DNA from: Hyphomicrobium_A sp963745205
Lineage (GTDB): Bacteria; Pseudomonadota; Alphaproteobacteria; Rhizobiales; Hyphomicrobiaceae
Length of the DNA: 64,000 bases
Assembly (NCBI GenBank): GCA_963745205.1
Contig: CAVUWX010000007.1
Span: 558,001 to 622,000, forward strand
Direction: 5' to 3'
Every line of letters starts with the position of its first letter. The first letter of the stretch is position 1. This document shows, piece by piece, positions 15,475-23,655 of this stretch. The notes under the pieces are model-generated. The model made no database searches. It saw only the letters and a program-made list of their open reading frames with translations, and was not told the origin of the DNA. Position numbers and translations under genes: made by a program.

Positions 15475-15759
15475 CTAACCCTGTGGCCTCATGAGCTCGC
15501 GAACGGCGTCACCGACAATATCGGGCAGATCAGCGCGCAAGCTGACGAACCCAGTCTCAACCTTTCCTTCGGACGATGCGAGGCGAGCGTCAACATTCTC
15601 GTGAAGATAGCGCAGCACTTCGCGGAGTTGGCCTGAGATATAGCCGAAGCAGCCCTCCAACTCGCCGATGCGCTCCACGGTCACGGCGGGCTGTTGCTGT
15701 AGCTCCCTAATCTCTTTCTCGATGTTCATGGCCATGCACCTAGATACGTGCGGGGCCAT
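15475..15759 (-). CDS. Small hypothetical coiled-coil protein, 94 aa
   Basis: The body is helical (NIEKEIRELQQQPAVTVERI, then LREVLRYLHENVDARLASSE). A start at Met11 (MNIEKEIREL) is possible because the first 10 residues look non-conserved. There is no clear Shine-Dalgarno site. It is convergent with the 14171 gene. Not recognised. Confidence 0.45.
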   Translation of the reverse strand: MAPHVSRCMAMNIEKEIRELQQQPAVTVERIGELEGCFGYISGQLREVLRYLHENVDARLASSEGKVETGFVSLRADLPDIVGDAVRELMRPQG

Positions 15760-15965
15760 TCCGGGTCAATGTGACCTGAACGGGGCTCGGCGTCTACCCG
15801 CTCAGAGGTTCAGCCCAGCTTCTTGGCTTCCAAATTACCCCGAAGATGAATTCCAAACTCGCCAAGCTCAGCGCGTTGGAGAGATGAGTCCGGCACTCAG
15901 TTCCGTGACTAAGGCTCCTTCCGACACGGGCGCGAAGAAGCCCCGGTCGGATCAGTCCGGCGGCG

Positions 15966-15981
15966 CGTGGCAATCCTCACA
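15966..15981 (+). promoter_or_regulatory. CRP-like dyad CGTGGCAATCCTCACA
   Basis: It lies 85 bases before the start at 16051; TAGGGT is one base further than usual because of an extra A. Confidence 0.65.
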
Positions 15982-16050
15982 GCGGACCGCAGAGCACCAA
16001 AAGTAGGGTCTTGGCATGGATTAATGGACCGCCCAAGAAAGGTAGCTGCC

Positions 16051-16236
16051 ATGACCATGCTCATTCTCGGCCTTCTCACTCCGATCCTTGCCGGCGTTTT
16101 TGCTGCGATTTCGTGCAAGGTCCAGCGCTCCCAGGTTAAGCGCTACGTGAGAAAGCGCCAAATTATCGGAGAAGCGGCTGCGGCCGCGGTGGAGGCGCTC
16201 GAGAAAGAGCTGCAATCGCTCGGCGGCCCAATTTGA
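16051..16236 (+). CDS. Small one-helix membrane protein (RKRQIIGEAAAAA family), 61 aa
   Basis: An N-terminal membrane segment MTMLILGLLTPILAGVFAAI is followed by a basic stretch (KVQRSQVKRYVRKRQIIGE) and an amphipathic Ala/Glu helix (AAAAAVEALEKE). AAAGGTAGCTGCC precedes the ATG. This is probably an inner-membrane protein with a positively charged cytoplasmic tail. It is the best-preserved of three family members (2890, 18534). The 5' 160 codon-and-leader bases are repeated almost exactly at 18450-18692. Function unknown. Confidence 0.7.
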   Translation: MTMLILGLLTPILAGVFAAISCKVQRSQVKRYVRKRQIIGEAAAAAVEALEKELQSLGGPI

Positions 16237-16341
16237 CGCCACTTGCATCATTTGCGGGCCTGACGCTCACGGTGCCTTGCGAGTAAAGCCGGTCTGGGCG
16301 AAGAAAAGCCCTAGTTGGCGGCCTTGCAGGTCCATGACACT

Positions 16342-16375
16342 CTCTCGATCCCAGCCTTATTCCTGGGATCGAGAG
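16342..16375. promoter_or_regulatory. Perfect 13-bp inverted repeat upstream of the ABC permease gene
   Basis: CTCTCGATCCCAG and CTGGGATCGAGAG are separated by 8 bases, with no T-run after. It lies 52 bases before the permease start at 16428. It could be an operator or an mRNA leader hairpin. Confidence 0.45.
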
Positions 16376-16427
16376 CCGCGCCGGACTCCGTTGACGTCCG
16401 CACTCCGTGAGGATCGAGGAACAAGCG

Positions 16428-17630
16428 ATGCAGGCACAGGCTGCGGACCCCAGTGCCCTATTGGAGGCTGAAGCCGCCCAGGGCAAACCCAAGATCGTGC
16501 GGATGGCTGGCAAGCTTGCCTACCGCAACCTCTTTCACGATCGCTTGAGCCTCATCGTCACGCTCACCGGCATCGTCTTCTCGGTGACGCTCGTTGCCGT
16601 ACAGTTCGGGCTCTACATCGGCTCCGAAACGATGATCGCCGCGATGCTCGACAATTCGAAGGGTGACTTGTGGATCGTGCCGTTCGGCACCAAGAGCTTC
16701 GATGATCCCTCGTTTCTGATAGGGCGCGAGAAGTACGCGGCGCTCTCCACTCCCGGCGTCGCGGGCGCCGAGGATCTGGTCGTCGGCTTTGCCGCCTGGC
16801 GCAAGCCCAAGGGCGGCACGACTGCAGTGCTGCTCGTCGGCTCGGACTACAAGAACGGAAGCTTGAAGCCGTGGAACATCAAACAGGGCAGCATTGCTGA
16901 TCTGGCCGAGCCACTCTCGGTCGCCGTCGATGACACCTATTTCACCGATCTCAGCGTGGAGAAGCTCGGCGATCTTGCCGAGATCAACGACACGCGCGTT
17001 CGCATCGGAGTGGTCACACACGGGATCCGCTCGTTCACCACGCTTCCTTACGTGTTCACCTCGCTGCAGCGCGCACGACAATTGCTCGACGCTGCCAACA
17101 CCCAGGCCAGCTATACGCTGATCCGGCTCGCGCCCAACGCCAATCTCGAATCCGTGCGCGCCGATCTCAACGACCGCCTGAAGGACCGCGAAATCCTCCC
17201 TCAGCGCGAGTTCCGCAAGCGTAGCGTCGATTACTGGCTGTTCCAGACCGGTGCCGGATCGGCACTCATTGCAGGTGCCGTGCTCGGCCTGATCGTCGGC
17301 GTGGTCATCGTGGCACAGACGCTCTACTCGAGCACCAAGGACCACTTGAACGAGTTCGCCACCTTGCGCGCGCTCGGCGCCTCCGCCGGCTACATCCACA
17401 AGGTGATCCTGATCCAGGCGATCGTGAGCGCCTTCCTCGGCTACGGCATCGGCATGATTTTGAGCCTGATCATCATCCAAGCCACCAAGGGCACGACGCT
17501 CCTCATCATCATGACGCCGAACCTCGCGCTGCTTCTCTTCGCGCTGACGCTCGGCATGTGCATCCTTGCCGCTATAAGCGCGATCTTCAAGGTGACGCGC
17601 ATCGATCCTGCAGGAGTTTTCAGCCGATGA
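16428..17630 (+). CDS. DevC-like ABC transporter permease, 400 aa
   Basis: FtsX/MacB-type permease: one N-terminal membrane helix (about 30-55, LIVTLTGIVFSVTLVAVQFG), a large periplasmic domain of about 220 residues, then three helices (GSALIAGAVLGLIVGVVIVA, IVSAFLGYGIGMILSLIIIQ, ALLLFALTLGMCILAAISAI). The ending KVTRIDPAGVFSR fits the family. In cyanobacteria and proteobacteria such DevBCA systems work with a membrane-fusion protein and TolC. GAGGATCGAGGAACAAGCG before ATG favours this start over the GTG at 16407. The ATPase gene overlaps by four bases (ATGA) but is broken; no devB is nearby, so the permease is probably stranded. Confidence 0.8.
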   Translation: MQAQAADPSALLEAEAAQGKPKIVRMAGKLAYRNLFHDRLSLIVTLTGIVFSVTLVAVQFGLYIGSETMIAAMLDNSKGDLWIVPFGTKSFDDPSFLIGREKYAALSTPGVAGAEDLVVGFAAWRKPKGGTTAVLLVGSDYKNGSLKPWNIKQGSIADLAEPLSVAVDDTYFTDLSVEKLGDLAEINDTRVRIGVVTHGIRSFTTLPYVFTSLQRARQLLDAANTQASYTLIRLAPNANLESVRADLNDRLKDREILPQREFRKRSVDYWLFQTGAGSALIAGAVLGLIVGVVIVAQTLYSSTKDHLNEFATLRALGASAGYIHKVILIQAIVSAFLGYGIGMILSLIIIQATKGTTLLIIMTPNLALLLFALTLGMCILAAISAIFKVTRIDPAGVFSR

Positions 17631-17990
17631 ATGAGCGAGAGCCAAACCGCAAGACGCTTCTCGAGGCGAAGAACATCGTCAAGGTGTTCGGCTCGGGATC
17701 CTTCCAGGTGAAGCCTCTGAAAGGCGTCAACCTCAAGCTGTACGCGGGCGAGCTGAACCCTGCTCATGGGGCCGTCGGGCAGCGGCAAGACCACGCTCCT
17801 GTCGATCCTCGGGTGCATCCTGTCGCCGACCGAAGGCGAACTCGTCGTGGCGGCTCAATCGACCGCGGGCCTCGACGCGGAAGGCCTTGCCAAGATTCGG
17901 CACCGCCACGTCGGTTTCCAGCGCTCGCGCATTAAACGCTACGTAAAAAAGCGCCAAATTCGCGGAGAGGCGGCCGCCGCCGCGGTCTAG
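17627..17990 (+). pseudogene. DevA-like ABC ATPase, frameshifted and joined to a small membrane protein gene
   Basis: The start MNEREPNRKTLLEAKNIVKV and the Walker A box MGPSGSGKTT are clear. One extra base near 17757 puts them in different frames (YAGELNPAHG versus LMGPSGSGKTT). After HRHVGF, where FQ-type Q-loop sequence should follow, the text changes to RSRIKRYVKKRQIRGEAAAA, the second half of the small membrane protein family, and stops. Signature motif, Walker B and H-loop are absent, so no functional ATPase is left. Confidence 0.85.
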
Positions 17991-18121
17991 GACACCGTGC
18001 GCAGGGTCAAGACCGACAACATCAAGACAGCTAAGGTGAAAGCCCGCCTGTCGGACGACTCGCCAACGCACTGGAGCCTAGTCCCAGGCCTAGATCGGCG
18101 CAAACGATACTGCCCTGCGAA

Positions 18122-18174
18122 AAAAAACTCCGCTCGGCCAGCGGGGCTTCTCTCTTCGTGTGGCAATCCTTGAG
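18122..18174 (+). other. Terminator hairpin and degenerate dyad
   Basis: CTCCGCTCGGCCAGCGGGGC is a shortened second-type terminator. TGTGGCAATCCTTGAG at 18159-18174 keeps only the left half of a dyad. No gene is seen in 17991-18418. Confidence 0.45.
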
Positions 18175-18449
18175 CCGCCGACACCCGAAGCCGACACTCA
18201 AGGCCCAGAGCCGCCAGGTCGATAGGCCCGTTGCGATGGCAAACGCCGAGTCCAACACGCCCGAGCGGGCGAATTACGGCTCACGACATTGCGGCGGCTA
18301 AAGACGCCGGCTGCAAGAACTACTTCGCCTCTGCCGGCATGACGCTATCGGTTAGCTGCGAAAAGGAAGGTACCCAACTCCCCTTGCGTTCCTTGCTTTC
18401 CTCAGGTGTTGAACACAAAGAAAGCCCCGCTCGGATCAGTCCGGCGGCG

Positions 18450-18465
18450 CGTGGCAATCCTCACA
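18450..18465 (+). promoter_or_regulatory. CRP-like dyad CGTGGCAATCCTCACA
   Basis: It lies 84 bases before the start at 18534; TAGGGT is in the standard place. Confidence 0.65.
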
Positions 18466-18491
18466 GCGGACCGCAGAGCACCAAAGTAGGG

Positions 18492-18521
18492 TCTTGGCAT
18501 GGATTAACGGACCGCCCAAGA
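18492..18521 (+). promoter_or_regulatory. Leader hairpin, TCTTGG/CCAAGA type
   Basis: Six-base stem with an 18-base loop, just before the ribosome site; the same pairing is present at 16051. Confidence 0.45.
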
Positions 18522-18533
18522 AAGGTAGCTGCC

Positions 18534-18842
18534 ATGACCATGCTCATTCTCGGCCTTCTCACTCCGATCCTTGCCGGCGTTTTTGCTGCGATTTCGTGCA
18601 AGGTCCAGCGCTCCCAGGTTAAGCGCTACGTGAGAAAGCGCCAAATTATCGGAGAAGCGGCTGCGGCCGCGGTGGAGGCGCTCGAGAAAGAGGCGCATCC
18701 CGCGACCCCGCCGTTGATCAGCCTGCCAAGGCCAACTGTTGGGTCATCTAAGTTGCGCAGTCCTGGCAACTCGGCTCTGTTGGCACATGACGTAGCCGCT
18801 TGCTATATCTCTGTCGGACTTTCTGGGGGAGGGACGGCATGA
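18534..18842 (+). CDS. Small one-helix membrane protein, C-terminus changed by an IS1595-type insertion
   Basis: Identical to the 16051 product for 53 residues (through EALEKE), then diverges (AHPATPPLISLPRPTVGS). The IS sits at codon 80: before insertion the frame read SPGNSR and stopped at the TAA now at 19801-19803. It currently runs into the IS end and stops at 18842, giving 102 residues, the last 22 from the element. The membrane and basic parts are unaffected, so the protein may still work. Confidence 0.65.
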   Translation: MTMLILGLLTPILAGVFAAISCKVQRSQVKRYVRKRQIIGEAAAAAVEALEKEAHPATPPLISLPRPTVGSSKLRSPGNSALLAHDVAACYISVGLSGGGTA

Positions 18843-19788
18843 AGGGCGAGGAATTCCAGACGCTGGTTGGTCAGGTGGGTGCGCTGTCTGAGGGTCAGCG
18901 GGCGGCGCTGTTTAAGGCTCTGTCGGGCGCCAAGAAGCCTGACGAGGTGATCCCCGCCTCATCGAGACGCAGTTCGACGCCTCACCGCGCTGTGGCCACT
19001 GCGGCTCGGCGCTGTTCAAGAGATGGGGCGTGGAGGCGGGTCTCAAGCGCTACAAGTGCAAGGGCTGCAACAAGACGTTCAACGCGCTGACCGACACGCC
19101 GCTTGCGACCTTGAAGCACCGTGACCGCTGGCTGGCCTACGCCAAGGCGCTGGTCGACGGGGTCAGTCTTAGGAAGGCTGCCAAGCGGGCGCGCATCGAT
19201 CTCACAACCGCATTTCGCTGGCGGCACCGGTTCCTGAAAGTCCCCAAGACCATGAAAGCCGCCGCCGTCACCGGGATCGTCGAGGCCGACGAGACGTTCT
19301 TCCTGAAATCGGCCAAGGGTTCGAAGAAGCTCGTCGGGCGCAGCCCGAGAAAGCGCGGCGGCACGGCGAAGAAGAAGGGGCTCTCGACGGACGAGCACAC
19401 CCAGGTGCTGATCGTGCGTGACCGCCACGGCGCGACGACGGATGCGATGTTGCCAGACCTCAAAGCCGCAACGATCGCGCGCGTATTGCAGCCGGTCGTC
19501 GCCAAAGACGCGCTCCTCGTCAGCGACGGTCGCGCCGCCTACGGCCAGTTCGCCGACGCCAACGGGCTCCTACACATCAAGCTCGTGACCAGCAAACGCG
19601 AATACACCAACGCCTACATCAGCCGCCACAAGCGCTGGATGCGCCGCTTCAACGGCGTCGCCACCCGCTACCTGGATAACTACCTCGGATGGTGGCGCAT
19701 GATTGACCGCATGGGCGAAACCCTCACGCCGCTTACATGCATCGCCGCTGCACTGCCTCAAGCCTCAACGTGAGATGCCAACAGAGCC
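18773..19788 (+). mobile_element. IS1595-family insertion sequence, 1016 bp, with 8-bp target duplication
   Basis: Inverted ends GGCTCTGTTGGCA (18773-18785) and TGCCAACAGAGCC (19776-19788). The target duplication GGCAACTC is perfect at 18765-18772 and 19789-19796. Length and ends fit the IS1016-like group. The exact target repeat suggests a recent insertion. Confidence 0.92.
18839..19773 (+). pseudogene. IS1595-family transposase, frameshifted
   Basis: The N-terminal part (MKGEEFQTLVGQVGALSEGQ) leads to a zinc-finger region readable as PRCGHCGSALFKRWG and YKCKGCNKTFNA. The catalytic part has GIVEADETFFLKS and LLVSDGRAAYGQF, then NAYISRHKRWMRRFNG and RYLDNYLGWWRM. A missing base near 18953 (after DEVI) breaks the frame before the zinc finger; the second part is open from 19030 at the latest. 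Unless the indel is a sequencing error, this copy cannot move by itself. Confidence 0.88.
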
Positions 19789-19806
19789 GGCAACTCTCGG
19801 TAAGAG

Positions 19807-20184
19807 TTACCCACGGGCCGTTATTACAGTTGTAACAAAGAGAAAGGCCAGCAGAACCGCGCCGCAAAACACTAAGACCGCCCCGGTGCCATCGACCACG
19901 ATGCTGCCACCACGGACTTGGATGTACGTGCCGATGTTCATCAAAAGCACCCCCACCATTGATAACCAAAATTGAAGGGCCGCGAACCGACTGCGCTCCA
20001 GTTCGGCCCATAGACGGTAGATCACGCCATACACGGCAAGCAGCACGAATCCCAGCATCATCATCGTAACGTGGAGGGGGCGATATTGAAGCGCATCGGT
20101 GGCTCCCATCCAAAGTCCTACCGCCGTTCCGGTGAGCAGCCAGAGCAATGCCACAAGCATATAATTTTGACTGAGATTTCTCAT
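19807..20184 (-). CDS. Four-helix membrane protein, possibly heme-copper oxidase subunit I-like, 125 aa
   Basis: Four hydrophobic segments (about 8-27, 37-56, 67-88, 97-122). The second carries a His at its start (RPLHVTMMMLGFVLLAVYG) followed by VIYRLWAELERS, which recalls short proteins related to the N-terminal part of cbb3/NO-reductase type subunits. One His alone cannot make a heme-copper centre. GAGGGG lies 6 bases before the ATG. It ends just outside the IS1595 target repeat. The family assignment is tentative; that it is an expressed membrane protein gene is more certain. Confidence 0.6.
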   Translation of the reverse strand: MRNLSQNYMLVALLWLLTGTAVGLWMGATDALQYRPLHVTMMMLGFVLLAVYGVIYRLWAELERSRFAALQFWLSMVGVLLMNIGTYIQVRGGSIVVDGTGAVLVFCGAVLLAFLFVTTVITARG

Positions 20185-20362
20185 AACAATTCCCCTCGGT
20201 TTTAAACCACGATCGTTCCAGGGTGTATACGGGCTGCGTCACGCGAGTGAACACTGCCATTCAATTCACGCCCGATGGGGGCGTTTCGCAAGCGCTCATT
20301 ACTTGTTTTTGGCATGCGCTGTTCCTCGCGTAACACAAAGCAAAAAATAGAACTTACCCCAG

Positions 20363-20378
20363 AGTGGCAATTCTCACA
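20363..20378 (+). promoter_or_regulatory. CRP-like dyad AGTGGCAATTCTCACA
   Basis: It lies 125 bases before the start at 20488; 20 of these come from a duplicated ribosome site. Confidence 0.6.
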
Positions 20379-20447
20379 GGGCCGCCGCCGCATCACGCGT
20401 AGGCAGCTCCTGGTCATGGATCATCATCCCAAATCCTTTGAGACCGC

Positions 20448-20487
20448 AACCTTGGAAGGAGACTACCAACCTTGGAAGGAGACTACC
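20448..20487 (+). repeat. Tandem duplication of the ribosome binding site
   Basis: AACCTTGGAAGGAGACTACC occurs twice in a row; only the second copy is spaced to an ATG. Confidence 0.85.
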
Positions 20488-20766
20488 ATGAAGCTCTTCA
20501 TCCTCGTCGCCATGTTGGCGCTCACCGGTGCATCTGGCATCATCGTCACTGCCCAGTCGGCCGCTGGGTGGGGCAAAGCCGTTTTGAGCTTGACGGATAT
20601 CGCTGATCGAATTGGACGCCAGCACGCATCCAAGTCTAGGGGACGTCGCCGATCCGGGCTCCATGCTGATCGCAAGGAAGGGCGAAGGCCCGGATTGAAA
20701 GGAAGTACGGGCTGGTGCGACGGGCTGGGAGGCACTAATCCCGTGGAGCCGACACGTTCATTCTAG
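20488..20766 (+). CDS. Small secreted peptide with lost stop codon, 92 aa
   Basis: Signal MKLFILVAMLALTGASG is followed by IIVTAQSAAGWGKAVLSLTD, as in the sister at 27589, which ends after IGDRT. Here the stop is changed and the frame continues for about 50 residues that are basic and low-complexity (SKSRGRRRSGLHADRKEGRR). The extension is most likely untranslated sequence captured by the mutation. Whether the long form is stable is unknown. Confidence 0.6.
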   Translation: MKLFILVAMLALTGASGIIVTAQSAAGWGKAVLSLTDIADRIGRQHASKSRGRRRSGLHADRKEGRRPGLKGSTGWCDGLGGTNPVEPTRSF

Positions 20767-20846
20767 CTTGCCTATTCTGAGCAGTGGCCGTTCGGCTGAC
20801 GTATTGGCCCCGGCGTAACATCGCGCAAAATAAAAACTTTCGCCTG

Positions 20847-20862
20847 CGTGGCATTCCGCATA
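20847..20862 (+). promoter_or_regulatory. Degenerate CRP-like dyad CGTGGCATTCCGCATA
   Basis: It lies 104 bases before the start at 20951, so spacing is kept although the right half-site is damaged. Confidence 0.5.
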
Positions 20863-20950
20863 GTGAAAGTCGTGCGCCCATGGGTAGGTACGCTCCAGGT
20901 CATGGATCATTCCGATCCTTGAGACCGTAACCTTTGAAAGGAGACTACCC

Positions 20951-21040
20951 ATGAAGGCCTTGATGCTTGTCACACTTGTGTCGGGGACTGTCGTTCTCCC
21001 GCAACCGGCAGCCGCCAGCGGCGGTGGGCGCGGACGCTAG
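20951..21040 (+). CDS. Small secreted peptide (MKALMLV type), 29 aa, intact
   Basis: A compact signal MKALMLVTLVSGTVVLPQPA ends at AAA and leaves about 7 residues, SGGGRGR. GAAAGGAGACTACCC precedes the ATG. It is the only copy of this subtype whose frame is intact; those at 10156, 26677 and 29767 share a frameshift. The signal is unusually short for Sec, so processing is less certain. Function unknown. Confidence 0.7.
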   Translation: MKALMLVTLVSGTVVLPQPAAASGGGRGR

Positions 21041-21136
21041 GCCAAAAATCCAGCGTAAAGTGCGTCGTCCATGCCTGGGTCCGTCACCTCGCTCGGCGCC
21101 ATCGGCCATTCGGGACGCAGTACGCCAGCGCTGTCG

Positions 21137-21256
21137 ATGAATCCTCGCTGGCCTACTCGCTTTCACCGCTGTGTGGGGCACCGTCGTCATATCCGACCCC
21201 GCTGCGGCTGGAGCGGAGGCGGCGGCGTGGTCGGCGGCGGCATGGGACGGTGGTGA
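21137..21256 (+). pseudogene. Degenerate array peptide gene
   Basis: The start is deleted to ATGAATCCTCGCTGG (8 bases lost from the usual ATGAAGACCTTGATCCTCGC). One frame reads ILAGLLAFTAVWGTVVISDP, a normal signal; another gives the likely mature end GWSGGGGVVGGGMGRW with a stop at 21256. At least two indels separate the pieces. Confidence 0.7.
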
Positions 21257-21364
21257 GCAGCAATGCCTTGCGCCTGTTCCTCCCGTCCAAAAACATTGAC
21301 GCAAAGAAGCCCTGCCGGAGCAATCCAGCGGGGTTTATTGCTGGCGGCGACCAAAATTGCAGCG

Positions 21365-21380
21365 TGCGAGAAACCCCACA
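21365..21380 (+). promoter_or_regulatory. Degenerate dyad TGCGAGAAACCCCACA
   Basis: It lies 102 bases before the ATG at 21467. The hexamer at the -10 position is CATAAT, the best match to TATAAT in the set. A second-type terminator (GCCCTGCCGG...CCAGCGGGG) precedes at 21309-21334. Confidence 0.5.
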
Positions 21381-21466
21381 GCGCTACGCCTCAAGAGCCT
21401 TCATAATCCACCCATCGCATCGAACCCCACCGCGGGATGAAACGCTGGATCAGAAGGAGCACTGCC

Positions 21467-21923
21467 ATGAACCCGATTAAGAACGTCATCGTGGCCGCCC
21501 TGTCCGCTCTCTCCGTTGGCTATTTTGGGGCCGCTCAGGCCGCCGACACCGTGAAGCCCTTGCAGGACATCAGGACGCTGTGCCTATTTCACGGCCGACA
21601 AAGGCACCTGCAAGGTCGTGTTGACGCTAACGGACAAGATCGTCTACGCGCCCACTCGCTTCAAGGACACTGTCGAAGCCCGCAAGTCGACGCTCCAACA
21701 GATCGACGACGGAAACGCGCTGCAGTTCGCTTGCCAAGCAGATGCGCAGGCGATGACCACCAACTTGCCGACGACGATTGCTGCACAGCACTTAAAAGCT
21801 GGACCCCGGATTGCGCTCGGCCCGACGCAACGAAGCCCCGCTGGGACCGCCGGGAGTGGTTGTTTGGCGTTTCTCGTGCTCAGCAGCCCTTGTTCCAGTT
21901 TGGCGCGAGCTAGACACGAATGA
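21467..21923 (+). pseudogene. Broken secreted KPLQAxSF-family gene
   Basis: Starts MNPIKNVIVAALSALSVGYF and reads to VKPLQDI in frame. Against the gene at 4752, a deletion of about 17-20 bases after KPLQ shifts the frame. The rest continues in another frame (ADKGTCKVVLTLTD, FKDTVEARKSTLQQIDDGNA, LQFACQADAQAM), and the stop after QH is also changed. Two separate lesions argue for a real pseudogene. Confidence 0.82.
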
Positions 21924-22069
21924 ACCACACAAACCCATGCAACATCAAGCGCACGGAGACACTTACTTGAACTGTATGCAGCAATGCCGTGCTTATTGCG
22001 CACAATAAATAGCATGGCTAAGCTGCTATCTCGTGGCAAAAGCTAGCCTGTTCATTTGGAAAATCCTCT

Positions 22070-23170
22070 GTGGCCAATATCCTTCGCTCCGCCGCCAGTG
22101 TTGCACTGGCACTGGTAGGAATTGGATGTGCGCAAGCCTCGGAATTTGACCTTCACGTTTGGTGTAACACCTTCACCCAAGCGGAACGAGAAAAGGTGCA
22201 ATGCCATGTGCGATCGAACGACGGTAATGACCCTACCAATGCCACGGTCACTTCGGCCCGTGGCCGAAAGCTCCGTGTCGTGCTCGACGGCTATAGCTCG
22301 GCCAAGTACACGTCCGCGTGGTATTTTCTCATTCAACAGTCCAACGTCTCGCCCGCTCAGTTGGCGAAAATGAGTAAGGCCGCTCGCAGACTTCTCAGTT
22401 TCCAAGGTAATCACTCGTTTGCCGTAGCCACCTACACCGATAGCTTGGAACAGCGCGCCGAGTTTAGTCCCTTCGAGGGCCAGATAGAGAAGGTCCTTCT
22501 CGACGTCCAGGTTGCTCCACCATCTGCGCGGCCGCCTGCGCTTTATAAGGCCGCTCGTACCGCGATCTACGAACTTGGTACCCTAAGTGCGGATCGCAAG
22601 GCTCTTGTGCTGCTCTCGGATGGCACCAACGACGATGTCACCGTCACCGAGAAGGACGTGGTCGAACTGGCGCGAAAGAATAATATCGTCATCTACGGAC
22701 TATTTTTTGGGGGAAAGAACGCGCGTCCGCAAAATATATCAAGATTAGCGGAGCAGACGTTCGGAACCGACCGCGATTTTTCGGACAAGTCCGCAAATGA
22801 CCTCTCGATATTCACCTCGAACTTTGCCCAGATGCTCGAGAACGGTCTTGTGCTGACGCTCGACGGGAGAGATCTTTCCCAAGATGATGAGCTCACGATC
22901 TCGGCTGGTTTCCGCGACAAAAACCTGATTCTTAGCGCGGGCCCGGTTGCCGTTCACAGATCAGTGCAAGACACAATTCTCGACCGCGCCCGAAGGCTGA
23001 TTTTAGATAATTCTACGATACTGATTGCCGCATTAGTGCTAGTTCTCGGCCTGCTCCTCATCATCGAATCTTGGCGCGGGAGGAAACAGAGCGGCGAATC
23101 ACGCGCTTTTCCCGTCGGACTGGGAAACACAGAGGCGCAAAAGGGCTCCTACGATTTCACAGCCGAATAA
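22070..23170 (+). CDS. Secreted VWA-like domain protein with C-terminal membrane anchor, 366 aa
   Basis: GTG start; a signal-like N-terminus (ILRSAASVALALVGIGCAQA). Residues 60-260 follow the von Willebrand A order: KLRVVLDGYSS in the place of DxSxS, FAVATYTDSLEQRAEF, and ALVLLSDGTNDD as the third metal-site strand. The first motif (D-G-Y-S-S) departs from the standard MIDAS, so metal binding is doubtful. One membrane helix near 325-345 (ILIAALVLVLGLLLIIES) leaves a short cytoplasmic tail. The FHA gene 20 bases downstream suggests a joint signalling or assembly role. Codon use looks more AT-rich than the core genes. Confidence 0.72.
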   Translation: MANILRSAASVALALVGIGCAQASEFDLHVWCNTFTQAEREKVQCHVRSNDGNDPTNATVTSARGRKLRVVLDGYSSAKYTSAWYFLIQQSNVSPAQLAKMSKAARRLLSFQGNHSFAVATYTDSLEQRAEFSPFEGQIEKVLLDVQVAPPSARPPALYKAARTAIYELGTLSADRKALVLLSDGTNDDVTVTEKDVVELARKNNIVIYGLFFGGKNARPQNISRLAEQTFGTDRDFSDKSANDLSIFTSNFAQMLENGLVLTLDGRDLSQDDELTISAGFRDKNLILSAGPVAVHRSVQDTILDRARRLILDNSTILIAALVLVLGLLLIIESWRGRKQSGESRAFPVGLGNTEAQKGSYDFTAE

Positions 23171-23189
23171 GGAAAGCAGCACCGATGGC

Positions 23190-23561
23190 GTGGACGATAT
23201 ATCCATCACTGACGCAACAGGCTTGCCGGATAAAGTTTACGCGTGGCTCCAATTTCTCGATGCGGAGTCGACCCGGATACCGGTCTCTGCCGCCGCCTTG
23301 CGTATTGGACGTCACCAAGACAACGACCTTTGTATTCCGAACAAGTCGGTCCATCGACACCACGCTTTGCTTCACAGGACGAGCGCCGGCAACTTCATCA
23401 TCCGCGATTTGGGGACGAAGAACGGCGTTCTCGTCAACGGGAGACGGTGCGCGGAGCACAGTCTTGAAACAAATGACTTGATCGAGCTCGGCGAAGTGCG
23501 ATTGCGCTTTTTCCTCGATGAATTGAAGAACACAGGGCACCCCTCTCAGGTTTGTGCGTAG
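23190..23561 (+). CDS. FHA domain protein, 123 aa
   Basis: The single forkhead-associated domain has LRIGRHQDNDLCIPNKSV, then HRHHALLHR and IIRDLGTKNGVLVNGRR. The Gly-Arg, Ser, His and Asn positions that bind phosphothreonine in this family are kept. GTG at 23190 is used; the frame is open further upstream into the VWA gene, so a slightly earlier start is possible. No Ser/Thr kinase or phosphatase gene is in the window. Likely cytoplasmic reader of a phosphorylated partner. Confidence 0.8.
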   Translation: MDDISITDATGLPDKVYAWLQFLDAESTRIPVSAAALRIGRHQDNDLCIPNKSVHRHHALLHRTSAGNFIIRDLGTKNGVLVNGRRCAEHSLETNDLIELGEVRLRFFLDELKNTGHPSQVCA

Positions 23562-23655
23562 ATTAAATTTCTTCAGCTGCCACGAGAGGAAAGACAGACT
23601 GCGCATAGCCTCCCCTCATAGGGAGTCCTTGCTTGAACTTTCGTTGGCCGCCACC

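Noticed and set aside
16458..17645. 395-codon minus-strand frame opposite the ABC permease
   Set aside because: Shadow of the permease; His/Asp/Arg-rich composition and no domain, while the plus strand has membrane helices of the right order.
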